DNA from: UBA8337 sp963932545
GTDB taxonomy: Bacteria > Pseudomonadota > Alphaproteobacteria > RS24
Direction: 5' to 3'
Length of the DNA stretch: 59,565 nt
NCBI GenBank assembly: GCA_963932545.1
Contig: CAWVRH010000015.1
Coordinates: forward strand, 1-59,565
Under the pieces are notes generated by a model, which was not told where the DNA came from, searched no databases, and saw only the letters and a list, made by a program, of their open reading frames with translations. Shown here one piece after another: positions 8,291 to 16,490 of the stretch. Made by a program: the position numbers and the translations under genes. Position 1 is the first letter of the stretch. Each line of letters starts with the position of its first letter.

Positions 8291-8650
8291 CTATGAAATC
8301 ATGCCACTTGGCGTTTTTGGGCCCAGCACCCAAAATGGGCGCGGCCAGACAAAATAGCGCAAAGCCCCAAGGGCCGCTCGGCTCGGCTGATGCACCGCCT
8401 CAAAATGGCGCCAAGACATGCGCCGCACCAAAGCCATCGCGCCGCGCAAACCAAGCGCTGCATAAACCCAAACCTCATCGGCAGGCAAAGACAAGCGAGC
8501 CTGCTGACCGCGACTGACCAGAACTGTCAGGGACGAGGTTTCATCATAAAGCGTCTCTATGGCCTCGAGCAATGCCGCATCCGAGAGACCTACCCCGATA
8601 AGCAAAATGCCCCCAGGCTCTTTTATCGGGCGCGGCGTAAAACGGCTCAC
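8291..8650 (-). CDS. small protein of unknown function coupled to a glycosyltransferase
   Basis: I do not recognise this gene. The 119-residue frame starts with a GTG that overlaps the TGA of the upstream glycosyltransferase gene (GTGA), a layout typical of translational coupling. It has a beta-strand-like GGILLIGVGLSD, a second hydrophobic stretch (SLTVLVSRG), and a basic, aromatic C-terminal half (FVWPRPFWVLGPK). This loosely recalls the start of a GT9-type or Rossmann fold, but no motif is decisive. No signal peptide or membrane segment is evident. It probably belongs to the same surface-polysaccharide function as its neighbour. Confidence 0.6.
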   Translation of the reverse strand: MSRFTPRPIKEPGGILLIGVGLSDAALLEAIETLYDETSSLTVLVSRGQQARLSLPADEVWVYAALGLRGAMALVRRMSWRHFEAVHQPSRAALGALRYFVWPRPFWVLGPKTPSGMIS

Positions 8651-9897
8651 CCAATCAGCTCTTGGTAGACATGGAGCGTGCGGTTGCACATGGCGGTTTG
8701 GGTGTAATGGGCGCGCACATTGGCACAGCCATGGCTGCCCATGGCTTTTAAGTCGGCAGGCGCCAACCCCAAAGCCGCGTCTAAGGCTTGGGCTAAAGCG
8801 CTGGCGCTATTTGGCTTGGCCAACCAACCTGAACCGCCCTCATTGGCTGGCTTGGCAATCACGGTTTCGCGAAACCCGCCTGCATCAGATGCCACAACGG
8901 GCAAGCTGGCGGCTTGGGCTTCAATAATCGTGCGGCCAAAAGGTTCGGGCCGAATGGTTGGCACCACGGCCAAATCGGCCGCCGCATAGGCCGAGGCCAT
9001 ATTGCTTTCGAGGCCGGCAAAAACCAAACGCTCGCGCAAACCCAAACGCTCGGCTTGCGCCCCCAGCTCGGCCACATAGCCATCGCGACCTTGCGCGCTG
9101 CCGACCAAAACCAGATAGGGCTGGGTGTCGCTGGTCAGTTTCGACAGCGCCTCGAGCAATACATGTTGGCCTTTTAAAGGCGTAACGCGGGCAGGACACA
9201 TAATCACGAAAGCTTTTTTCGGCACCTGCCATTGCGCGCGCTTGGCGGCTTTATTGGTGGCTTTGAAATTCTTCTTCGCCAGCGCATCAACATCGCAGCC
9301 ACGCGGAATGACGCGTAATTTATCCATCACATGCGGATAGACTTTAGCAATTTGGCTGGCGGTATAATGCGAATTGGCAATCGACACGCGCCCGCGCACC
9401 AGAATGCTATTGTAAAAAACCTTGCCGCGCGGCTTTTCTTGCACGCTCGAATGATAGGTGGTCATAAACGGCACGCCCGCCCATTTGCCGGCCCAAAGAC
9501 CCGACCAACCGGGCGCCCGCGAGCGGGTATGAAGAAGGTCGATGTTTTCAGCTCGTATCAGCGCGGCCAAGCGGCGCGCATTTTTCCACATCACCAGAGG
9601 GTTTTTAGAGGCCACGGGCATCGGCACAATTTCGCCGCCGGCTTGTTCAATCTCGCTCGCCAGCGCGCCACCTTGCGTGGCCACCAAAGCGCGCCCGCCG
9701 CTGGCGACAATCGCGCGCGCCATTTCCAAAGTGGTAATCTCCGCACCGCCAACATCTAACTCAGGCACGACTTGCAAAATACTTTTGCCCGTCATGTCGA
9801 CAGAGTGGCTAGGTGGCATGGGGAAGGGAGAGCTCACAAATAATTCCTTACGAAGGGCTGGCAGGTTTCGCTTCTGCTTTGCCGGAGCTTCAGTCAT
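8647..9897 (-). CDS. GT4-type glycosyltransferase
   Basis: Transfers a sugar from an activated donor, probably onto a cell-surface glycan or lipid. It has the GT-B fold: an N-terminal acceptor half with VPELDVGGAE, LLHTRSRAPGWSG and TYHSSVQEK, and a C-terminal donor half with ARVTPLKGQ, LVGSAQG, PTIRPEPFGRTIIEAQA (the E-x7-E region) and SDAGGFRE. I chose the ATG at 9897 because the longer frame from 9957 overlaps the start of the divergent hydrolase gene; a start at 9819 (MPPSHS) is also possible. About 416 residues from this start. The acceptor is unknown. Confidence 0.85.
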   Translation of the reverse strand: MTEAPAKQKRNLPALRKELFVSSPFPMPPSHSVDMTGKSILQVVPELDVGGAEITTLEMARAIVASGGRALVATQGGALASEIEQAGGEIVPMPVASKNPLVMWKNARRLAALIRAENIDLLHTRSRAPGWSGLWAGKWAGVPFMTTYHSSVQEKPRGKVFYNSILVRGRVSIANSHYTASQIAKVYPHVMDKLRVIPRGCDVDALAKKNFKATNKAAKRAQWQVPKKAFVIMCPARVTPLKGQHVLLEALSKLTSDTQPYLVLVGSAQGRDGYVAELGAQAERLGLRERLVFAGLESNMASAYAAADLAVVPTIRPEPFGRTIIEAQAASLPVVASDAGGFRETVIAKPANEGGSGWLAKPNSASALAQALDAALGLAPADLKAMGSHGCANVRAHYTQTAMCNRTLHVYQELIG

Positions 9898-9955
9898 AAT
9901 TGAATTTAGCCAAAAAACCAAATTGGCGAATCGTAAGCGATGAAAAGGAAGCCCC

Positions 9956-10726
9956 ATGAGTGTGCAATTTCTAACCCGAGATGAGCCTGATTTTGGCCCG
10001 CAAAAAATTGCCTATCAACAACAAGACCCAGAAGCCTCTGGCCTAGGCGTGGTGTTTTGTGGCGGCTTTCGCTCCGACATGACGGGCACCAAAGCACAGG
10101 CCTTGGCGCAATGGGCGAGCGCGCGCGCCACGGCGTTTACCCGATTTGATTATTTCGGCCATGGCGCCTCCACGGGCGCGTTTACCGATGGCACGATGAG
10201 TTATTGGCGCGGCGATATTCCTCATGTGTTGGACGAGGTTTGCGCGGGCCCCCAAATTTTGGTGGGCTCCAGCTTTGGCGGTTGGCTTTCGTTAATGGCA
10301 GCTCTCCAACGACCCGAGAAAGTGGTGGGACTTGTGCTCATCGCCCCCGCCGTCGATATGACCGAGCGGCTGATGTGGGACCGGTTTTCCGATAAAGCGC
10401 GCGAGAAACTGATGCGCGAAGGCCTGATCTATGACCCTTCCGAATATGACCCCGAAGGCTATCCGATTAGCAAAGCGCTCATCGAAGACGGGCGGCAGCA
10501 CTTAATGCTCGCGCAAAAAATTAAGCTAGATATCCCCGTACGAATTTTGCACGGCCAAAAAGATGACGCCGTGCCGTGGCAGTTATCGCTTGAGCTGGCC
10601 GAACAACTGACCAGCCAAGATGTCGAATTGCAATTTTTGAAGGACGGCGATCATCGCCTATCCGAGCCGGCTCAGATTGATAAAATTCTTGCCATGCTGG
10701 AAGGGCTTCTTGCCAAGCAATCTTAG
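9956..10726 (+). CDS. alpha/beta hydrolase (ABHD10-like)
   Basis: A serine hydrolase of 256 residues. The nucleophile elbow is GSSFGGW (about residues 102-108), the acid is probably the Asp in HGQKDDAVPW, and the base is the His in DGDHRLS. The oxyanion region FCGGFRSDMTGTKA and FDYFGHGAS match the ABHD10 / thioesterase-like group common beside infC in alphaproteobacteria. No signal peptide is seen. GGAAG lies five bases before the ATG. It converges with the SDR gene, ending 11 bases from that gene's stop. The natural substrate cannot be told. Confidence 0.85.
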   Translation: MSVQFLTRDEPDFGPQKIAYQQQDPEASGLGVVFCGGFRSDMTGTKAQALAQWASARATAFTRFDYFGHGASTGAFTDGTMSYWRGDIPHVLDEVCAGPQILVGSSFGGWLSLMAALQRPEKVVGLVLIAPAVDMTERLMWDRFSDKAREKLMREGLIYDPSEYDPEGYPISKALIEDGRQHLMLAQKIKLDIPVRILHGQKDDAVPWQLSLELAEQLTSQDVELQFLKDGDHRLSEPAQIDKILAMLEGLLAKQS

Positions 10727-10737
10727 GGCTAAGCGCT

Positions 10738-11616
10738 TTATTTTTTCGCCTGCATCGCTTGATAGAGAGCGCTCAAGCCTGCGCGATAATCTGGATAAAG
10801 CAACACGACCCCCAGCTCTTCTTTCAGGCGTGTATTTTTAATCCGTTTGTTGTCGGCATAAAAACTTTGCGCCATGGTAGACAGCTCCGCATCCTCAAAA
10901 GCGATGAGCGGCGGGGCTTCCATGCCTAGCAAATCGGCCGCAAAGGCCACCACGTCTTGCGGCGGCGCAGGCCCATCATCGCACACGCTATAGGCACGTC
11001 CGGCATTGGGTTTGTCGATGGACGCCAAAAGAATTTGCGCAATATCAGCCACATGAATGCGCGAGAATACTTGATCCGGTTTCTCGATACGTCGCGCTTT
11101 GCCGTTTTGCATCGAGACCAATTGATTGCGCCCTGGCCCGTAAATTCCGGCCAGTCGAAAATAATGTATCGGCAAATTCTGCGCCTCGGACAAAGCGCCC
11201 CAAGCAGCTTCCGCATCAACGCGCGCTTGGCCACGCGCGCCCATTTTTCCGCACGGCGTATCTTCATCAATCCAAGCGCCGGCATGGTCGCCATAAACCC
11301 CTGTGGTGGACAAATAACCAAGCCAGCTGAGGGCATGGGTTTGAAGAGCTGGCGTCAAAAGCGGCAAAGCTGGGTCACCCTCGCGCGTCGGTGCAGCCGA
11401 TAGAAGAATATGCGTGATGCCTCCGAGCTGCTCTGGCGTCAAAGGCGCGCCGTCGAGTTGAATGGGGGTAATGCCCATGGCTTTCAATCGCGCCGCTTTT
11501 TCATCATCGCGACACGTGGCACTCAACTGCCAGCCGCGCGCCGCCAATTGCGGCGCCAAGGCTTCGGCGCAAAAGCCAAAACCAAAAAACAACATATGAT
11601 TATCCAGCTTGGCCAT
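10738..11616 (-). CDS. NAD-dependent epimerase/dehydratase-family (SDR) protein
   Basis: An extended short-chain dehydrogenase-like protein. A glycine-rich nucleotide-binding loop (FFGFGFCAEALA) lies at the N-terminus, followed by STTGVYGDH and FRLAGIYGPGRN. The usual catalytic Tyr-x3-Lys is not obvious, so it may be atypical, as in the YeeZ-like group. I chose the third codon of the frame, ATG 11616, because AGGAG lies six bases before it, while the ATG at 11622 has the Shine-Dalgarno directly abutting it. It overlaps the 3' end of queG by 17 bases, so co-expression is likely. Confidence 0.82.
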   Translation of the reverse strand: MAKLDNHMLFFGFGFCAEALAPQLAARGWQLSATCRDDEKAARLKAMGITPIQLDGAPLTPEQLGGITHILLSAAPTREGDPALPLLTPALQTHALSWLGYLSTTGVYGDHAGAWIDEDTPCGKMGARGQARVDAEAAWGALSEAQNLPIHYFRLAGIYGPGRNQLVSMQNGKARRIEKPDQVFSRIHVADIAQILLASIDKPNAGRAYSVCDDGPAPPQDVVAFAADLLGMEAPPLIAFEDAELSTMAQSFYADNKRIKNTRLKEELGVVLLYPDYRAGLSALYQAMQAKK

Positions 11617-12754
11617 GCGCATCTCCTATCGCTTTTTGCCATTCAGCAAGCGCGTCGGGGTTGGTTTCCCGAGCGCGATACTGAGGCGCTAAGGCGCGCA
11701 GTTTTTCTTTGTCAATTTGTGCCAAAGCCCAAATTGCGGTGGCACGCACGACACCGTCTTCATCGCCAAGGCGCGCTGCCACAGCCTCGCGATGAGCCGG
11801 CGTGGGCGCCTGCATATTGCCCATCGCAATCATCACATTGCGTAAAAAAGAAGTCAGGCCGGTGCGCTTAATCGGCGTTGATTTAAAAAACTCACGAAAG
11901 CCCGCATCATCCAATTGCGACAAAAATATCAGGTCGGGTAAATCCATATCGGCCTTTAGGGCCAGCTTCGCCTCTTGCGCGCTTTGGGCATATTTATTCC
12001 ATGGGCATACGGCCAAACAATCGTCGCAGCCATAAATATGATTACCCATGGGGGCGCGCAAATCTTCGTCGATCATGCCCTTATGCTCGATGGTTAAATA
12101 GGAAATACAGCGGCGCGCATCCAATTGATAAGGTGCCGGAAAGGCTTGGGTCGGGCAGACATCCAGACAGGCCGAACACGAGCCGCAATGGTCGACCTCC
12201 GCCTCATCCACGGGCAAAGCCAACGTGGTGAAAACCGAGCCTAAAAACAGCCAAGAGCCCATCTCGCGCGAGACCAAATTCGTGTGTTTGCCTTGCCAAC
12301 CCAGCCCAGCTTTTTGCGCCAAGGGCTTTTCCATCACGGGCGCTGTATCGACAAAAACCTTCACTTCCGCACCACTTTCCGCAACCAACCAACGCGCCAA
12401 GGCTTTCAGCTTCTTCTTGATGACATCATGATAATCGCGGCGCTGCGCATAGACCGAAATCAGACCCTTGTCGCTAGCTTTTAAGCCCTCCATCGGGTCG
12501 CTCTCGGGGCCGTAGTTCATCCCCAAAACAATAACACTTTGCGCCTCTGGCCATAGATGATTGGGCGCACTTCGCTCATGCGTTCGGGTTTGCATCCAGC
12601 TCATTTGTCCGTGATGACCTGCCGCCAAATAGGCTTGCAGCCCCTCGCCCGCCTCGGCGCCCAAACTGGCAGAGGCGATGCGGCACACATCGAACCCTTC
12701 GAGCTTGGCGCGAGCCATCAAAGCGGTTTTGAGAGACGTTTCCTCTGCCGTCAT
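11600..12754 (-). CDS. queG: epoxyqueuosine reductase
   Basis: Carries out the last step of queuosine synthesis in tRNA, reducing epoxyqueuosine with cobalamin and two 4Fe-4S clusters. It has an N-terminal DUF1730 domain, then ferredoxin-type clusters CGSCSACLDVCPTQAF (about residues 192-207) and YGCDDCLAVCPWNKY (about 238-252), with RRCISYLTIEHKG between them. A HEAT-like C-terminus ends the protein. 384 residues is usual. It starts six bases after the GST stop and overlaps the SDR gene, forming a three-gene minus-strand unit. Confidence 0.96.
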   Translation of the reverse strand: MTAEETSLKTALMARAKLEGFDVCRIASASLGAEAGEGLQAYLAAGHHGQMSWMQTRTHERSAPNHLWPEAQSVIVLGMNYGPESDPMEGLKASDKGLISVYAQRRDYHDVIKKKLKALARWLVAESGAEVKVFVDTAPVMEKPLAQKAGLGWQGKHTNLVSREMGSWLFLGSVFTTLALPVDEAEVDHCGSCSACLDVCPTQAFPAPYQLDARRCISYLTIEHKGMIDEDLRAPMGNHIYGCDDCLAVCPWNKYAQSAQEAKLALKADMDLPDLIFLSQLDDAGFREFFKSTPIKRTGLTSFLRNVMIAMGNMQAPTPAHREAVAARLGDEDGVVRATAIWALAQIDKEKLRALAPQYRARETNPDALAEWQKAIGDAHGQAG

Positions 12755-12760
12755 AACGGC

Positions 12761-13438
12761 TTAAAAATCGGGGTCAGCGTAATAAGGCGGCGGCCGCATG
12801 CCAGCCACATGGTCTGCCAAAAGCGGGCGAAACGACGGGCGCGATTTCAACCGCGCATACCAATCGCGCATGACCGGCCATAATTTCCACGGCACATCGC
12901 CCGTATAATCGAGGCAAGACAAATGCGCCGCCGCCGTTAAATCAGCCAAGCTCATTTCGCCGCCCGCCAACCAATCTCGGCTTTGCAGCAAATAAGTAAG
13001 ATATTCCAAATGTAAATTGAGATTATGCAAACCAACCCGCACGACTTCCATATCTGGGCCGCCACCGCCATCTTCGGCGCCCATAAAGCGACGGTCGATT
13101 TTCTCAACGGTAATCAGACGACCCACCTCATGGTGAAACTTATCATCGAACCAAGCCGAAATACGGCGCACTTCCGCGCGCAATAGACCCGAACTTGGCA
13201 TGAGAGGCACGGCGCCGCCTTTTTCTTCAAGCCATTCCGAGATGGCATAATGGCCCGCAATCGTGCCAGCCTCGCCAATGAGAACGGGCACTTCGCCAGA
13301 TGGGTTGAGCATCAAAAAATCTAGCCGACGCTCCCAAGGGCGCTCTTCGACATATTCGACAGCAAATTTCTTTTCGCCCAACATGAGGCGAACTTTGCGT
13401 GAAAACGGACAGACCGGTTGATGAAATAATGTAGCCAT
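12761..13438 (-). CDS. glutathione S-transferase family protein
   Basis: A thioredoxin-fold N-terminal domain with a CPFS motif (LFHQPVCPFSRKVR) suggests a Cys-type, omega- or beta-like GST with thiol-transfer rather than classical conjugating activity. NPSGEVPVL holds the conserved cis-Pro, and an all-alpha C-terminal domain carries LAGGEMSLADLTAAAHL. 225 residues is normal. It heads the GST-queG-SDR unit and is divergent from uppP across 124 bases that hold no recognisable gene. The substrate is unknown. Confidence 0.9.
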   Translation of the reverse strand: MATLFHQPVCPFSRKVRLMLGEKKFAVEYVEERPWERRLDFLMLNPSGEVPVLIGEAGTIAGHYAISEWLEEKGGAVPLMPSSGLLRAEVRRISAWFDDKFHHEVGRLITVEKIDRRFMGAEDGGGGPDMEVVRVGLHNLNLHLEYLTYLLQSRDWLAGGEMSLADLTAAAHLSCLDYTGDVPWKLWPVMRDWYARLKSRPSFRPLLADHVAGMRPPPYYADPDF

Positions 13439-13562
13439 AGCATTTTAAATTAAGCCGCTTGGTGCTTTGGGGCAAGGAAAACACACGCGTCTTAAAGCAG
13501 ATATTCTCACCCCCAACCAGAATGCCGCTTGGCTTTAGCCAACAACACAGATAATTTGACCT

Positions 13563-14366
13563 ATGGCTTTTGAAAACATTCTTTTTCTGGCGCTCATTCA
13601 AGGCGTCACCGAATTTATTCCCGTCTCCTCCTCGGGGCATTTGACGCTCATGCACCAATGGATGCCGAGCGGGCAGACGTCTGGGGATGACTTGACGATG
13701 GATGTGGCGCTGCATTTTGGCACGCTCCTCGCCGTCATCGTCTATTTCAGGCGCGATGTAAAAAACTTACTCAGCGGTGGGGTCGATATCTTGGCGCGGC
13801 GCGAAACCCAAAACCGCACCCAAGCCACCCATCTTATTTTGGCGACCATACCTGTGCTTGTCGCTGCCGTGGCGCTTTTGGCGAGCGGGATTTTAGAGAG
13901 CTTACGCAACCCAGAAGTGGTCGCTTGGGCGAGTATTTTATTCGCCGTGCCGCTGTATTTGGCCGACCGTTTCGCCGCCAGTGACAAACCGATAACCGGC
14001 CTCACAAACCGTTCTGCCTTATGGCTTGGCTTGGCGCAAATATTAGCGCTTATTCCAGGCGCCAGCCGCTCTGGCGTCACGTTGATGGCGGCACGCGGGC
14101 TGGGCTTTGAGCGCGAGGCGGCCGCGCGCTTTTCTATGTTGATGGCGATACCCGTAATCTCATGTTTCGCCGCCCTCAGCCTTTTGCAATTAATCTTGCA
14201 AGGCCAATGGGGGGCGCTGGGCGAGGCGGCGCTGGGCGCGAGTTTAGCGGGCGGATTTGCTTTCCTCAGCATTGATGTGTTTTTGCGCATGACGCGCAAG
14301 CTGACGCTTTTGCCATTCGTAATTTATCGACTGGCTTTGGGCGGGGCTATTTTATGGCTGCTTTAA
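13563..14366 (+). CDS. uppP: undecaprenyl-diphosphatase
   Basis: Removes a phosphate from undecaprenyl pyrophosphate at the inner membrane to recycle the lipid carrier for peptidoglycan and other glycans; the family gives bacitracin resistance. Family motifs are GVTEFIPVSSSGHL (about residues 14-27) and IPGASRSGVT (about 162-171). Several hydrophobic helices fill the rest. The length of 267 residues is standard. ATG at 13563. The last codons and the stop are part of a 17-bp tandem duplication shared with the end of the convergent NDUFA9-like gene. Confidence 0.97.
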   Translation: MAFENILFLALIQGVTEFIPVSSSGHLTLMHQWMPSGQTSGDDLTMDVALHFGTLLAVIVYFRRDVKNLLSGGVDILARRETQNRTQATHLILATIPVLVAAVALLASGILESLRNPEVVAWASILFAVPLYLADRFAASDKPITGLTNRSALWLGLAQILALIPGASRSGVTLMAARGLGFEREAAARFSMLMAIPVISCFAALSLLQLILQGQWGALGEAALGASLAGGFAFLSIDVFLRMTRKLTLLPFVIYRLALGGAILWLL

Positions 14367-14386
14367 ACCTATGGCTACTTTAAACC
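14353..14386. repeat. 17-bp tandem duplication across two convergent gene ends
   Basis: Two adjacent 17-bp units, at 14353-14369 and 14370-14386, differ at one base (G/A at their eighth position). The first holds the last codons and the TAA of uppP. The second holds the minus-strand TAA of the NDUFA9-like gene, so the duplication sets the two stops 13 bases apart. Confidence 0.9.
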
Positions 14387-15351
14387 TTTGTCGGTTTTTT
14401 GCCAGACGGGCGGAAACGCCACAGATAATCTGGCAAGAGTGCGGCAATCGGCGTGGGTTTTAAGCCGAGCGTATCAAAGCCCATAGCGTTGTCCCCCACC
14501 AGATTATCACTTTTCAGCAAAATCAATTGATCTGGCGTTAGCAAAGGCTTGGGCATAAATTGCGCGACGCTAGCAATGACCCGCGCCGCCAAAAACGGCA
14601 TAGGCACCAGCAAACGATTGCGACCAATTTCGACCAGCAAGAGTTCCATCAATTGTTTGAACGTCAAAACATCCGGCCCGCCCAACTCATAAGTGCCTGA
14701 GGGCGCGCGGGCCTGCGTGCCCGTCAAACAGGCCTCCACCGCAGCGGCGACATCAAACACGGAAACTGGTTGATAGCGCGTCGTGCCACCCCCGATTAAC
14801 GGCAGAGCTGGTGCCACCATGGCCAGTCCCGCAAAGCGATTGAAAAAATCATCTTCGGGCCCAATCACAATCGAGGGTCGCAAAATATGTGCGGTTGGCA
14901 AGGCTTCGAGAACACCGTGCTCAGCGGCCGCTTTGCTTTGCGCGTATAAAGAGGCCGATTGCGCATCGGCGCCAATGGCAGAAATATGTACGAAGTTTTT
15001 TATCTTTTCGGCGGCCGCCGCCTTGGCCACGCGCACGCCGCCTTGGGCTTGCACGGTTGCAAATTTTTGCTTGCCGGTTTCGAACAAAATACCCACCGCA
15101 TTAATCGCCGCATCCGCGCCCTCTAAGGCGTTGGCAACGCTTGCATCATCGCGGATATTGGCTTGCACAATTTCAATCTGGCCGGGCTTGCCGCCAGTCT
15201 TCAGATGTAGGGCTTCATTGGGGCGGCGCGTGGCAACACGAATTTGATAGCCCGCTTTTGCCAAACGGCGCACGGTGTGACGGCCAACAAATCCAGTGCC
15301 GCCAAAGACGGTGATGCGTGCGTTTTTCTGGAGAGCCAATTTCTGAGCCAT
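14380..15351 (-). CDS. NDUFA9-family NAD(P)-binding protein
   Basis: An atypical SDR related to the complex I accessory subunit NDUFA9. The nucleotide loop is VFGGTGFVGRHTVRRL (about residues 14-29), followed by VATRRPNEA, INAVGILFE and VHISAIGAD, with the Ser-Lys pair in SLYAQSKAAAE standing in for the usual YxxxK. ELGGPDVLTF lies in the C-terminal part. 323 residues is typical. In alphaproteobacteria these proteins are linked to complex I or coenzyme Q functions, but the exact role is unclear. It converges with uppP. Confidence 0.88.
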   Translation of the reverse strand: MAQKLALQKNARITVFGGTGFVGRHTVRRLAKAGYQIRVATRRPNEALHLKTGGKPGQIEIVQANIRDDASVANALEGADAAINAVGILFETGKQKFATVQAQGGVRVAKAAAAEKIKNFVHISAIGADAQSASLYAQSKAAAEHGVLEALPTAHILRPSIVIGPEDDFFNRFAGLAMVAPALPLIGGGTTRYQPVSVFDVAAAVEACLTGTQARAPSGTYELGGPDVLTFKQLMELLLVEIGRNRLLVPMPFLAARVIASVAQFMPKPLLTPDQLILLKSDNLVGDNAMGFDTLGLKPTPIAALLPDYLWRFRPSGKKPTKV

Positions 15352-15548
15352 GTCGTTTCCTCGCCTAACGTGAACTTATGAGCCGCTGCTCGACGGCAGA
15401 TAGCTGTTGTTTAATCTATGTGGGCGATGGCGGAAAGCAAAAACCGTCTCGCTTCCGCTTGATACGCTGCCTCGATACGCTGCCTCGACAAGCAACCATT
15501 GACAATTATGCCACGCGCGCCTAAATCATGCGCCTTACCTCAAGTAAG

Positions 15549-15635
15549 GCCCAGGTGGCGGAATTGGTAGACGCGCTAGCTTCAGGTGCTAGTACTCGCA
15601 AGGGTGTGGAAGTTCGAGTCTTCTCCTGGGCACCA
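15549..15635 (+). tRNA. tRNA-Leu (CAG)
   Basis: A class II tRNA: GCCCAGG acceptor start, GGCGGAATTGGTAGACGC D-arm, anticodon loop TTCAGGT (anticodon CAG), long variable arm, GAAGTTCGAGTCTTC T-arm, and CCTGGGC-A-CCA end with CCA encoded. The seven acceptor pairs are all matched. It stands alone, 126 bases from the copB end of a copper operon. I found no repeat of its 3' end beyond that operon. Confidence 0.96.
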
Positions 15636-15666
15636 CTTTGCTGTTTTGTAAATCTAGGCTGTGAAT

Positions 15667-15753
15667 CTAGGCGGTGACTTCGTTCCATATTTTCTCATGA
15701 AGAATGGCACTCGACTGTAACGCCTGCTTTACCTGTTCAAGGATGACAGGCAA
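15667..15753 (-). CDS. possible 28-residue ORF after copB
   Basis: Just past the copB stop a frame begins at TTG 15753 with AGGAG five bases upstream and ends at TAG. It would encode a short amphipathic helix-like peptide (PVILEQVKQALQSS...). The frame continues a little upstream inside the end of copB without a better start. It could be a small downstream gene of the copper operon or the decayed tail of a lost gene. I do not recognise it. Confidence 0.25.
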   Translation of the reverse strand: MPVILEQVKQALQSSAILHEKIWNEVTA

Positions 15754-15761
15754 GCGCTCTC

Positions 15762-16490
15762 CTAAAACATCAGCCGCAGCCCAAGGCTTGCAATGAAATC
15801 GTCGTTATCTTCACCGTTCTTTTTGGCAATGGATGAGGTTTCTCCGAATTTACGTTCATAGCGCACATCCACACAGGGCGCGAATTTGCGAGTTATTTCG
15901 TATCGGGTCTGAATACCAAATTCTGCGTTAGCTAGTCCTGCACCAACCTCTTGGTCAGCCACATCTTGTGCGTAGAGGTTCGCTTCCAGATAAGGCTGGA
16001 CGATTAAGCGTTGGGTAATCAAAAAATCTCTCTCCTGCCGCAGCCGTGCGCTCACGTCACCTTCATCGCTGACAAATACATGCGCCTCTGTTTCAAAGAA
16101 ATACGGAGCCAGCCCCTCAAACCCTGCCACTAGATAGGGGATAGATGGGGACTGTGTATCTTGACGGATGCCGACTTGTGCATCCCAGAAAGTCGCTACG
16201 TTCCGACTATACATTGCCCAGAATTCGACGGATTCGGTTTTGCTATCAACGGCTTCCCCTTCGCTTTTTAGGTGCAATTTATGGACATCGCCACCGACCC
16301 AGCCATCAAAATCCCAACTGGCAATGGGGTCATGCTGACCTGCGCCAACATCGGCTTCCAGTGTGAAGGCGTGGAAAATCTGCCCCCCATGCTCGTTGAG
16401 GTGTTCATCCATGTGGTCTTGCGCTGCCCACGCAAGGTTGGCGTAAGACAAGGAAAGCAAGACAGCTACTGCGGTAAATTTAATGGGCAT
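15762..16490 (-). CDS. copB: copper resistance protein B (outer membrane)
   Basis: The outer-membrane partner of CopA in periplasmic copper tolerance. A signal peptide (MPIKFTAVAVLLSLSYANLAWA) is followed by a short His/Met-bearing stretch and a beta-barrel rich in alternating residues. Family features include WDFDGWVGGD, KLHLKSEGE, EFWAMYSR and a terminal phenylalanine (GLRLMF), the usual outer-membrane insertion signal. I chose the ATG at 16490 because GGAGGG lies eight bases before it; an ATG at 16505 is also in frame. It overlaps the end of copA by 11 bases, so the two are translated together. Confidence 0.92.
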   Translation of the reverse strand: MPIKFTAVAVLLSLSYANLAWAAQDHMDEHLNEHGGQIFHAFTLEADVGAGQHDPIASWDFDGWVGGDVHKLHLKSEGEAVDSKTESVEFWAMYSRNVATFWDAQVGIRQDTQSPSIPYLVAGFEGLAPYFFETEAHVFVSDEGDVSARLRQERDFLITQRLIVQPYLEANLYAQDVADQEVGAGLANAEFGIQTRYEITRKFAPCVDVRYERKFGETSSIAKKNGEDNDDFIASLGLRLMF

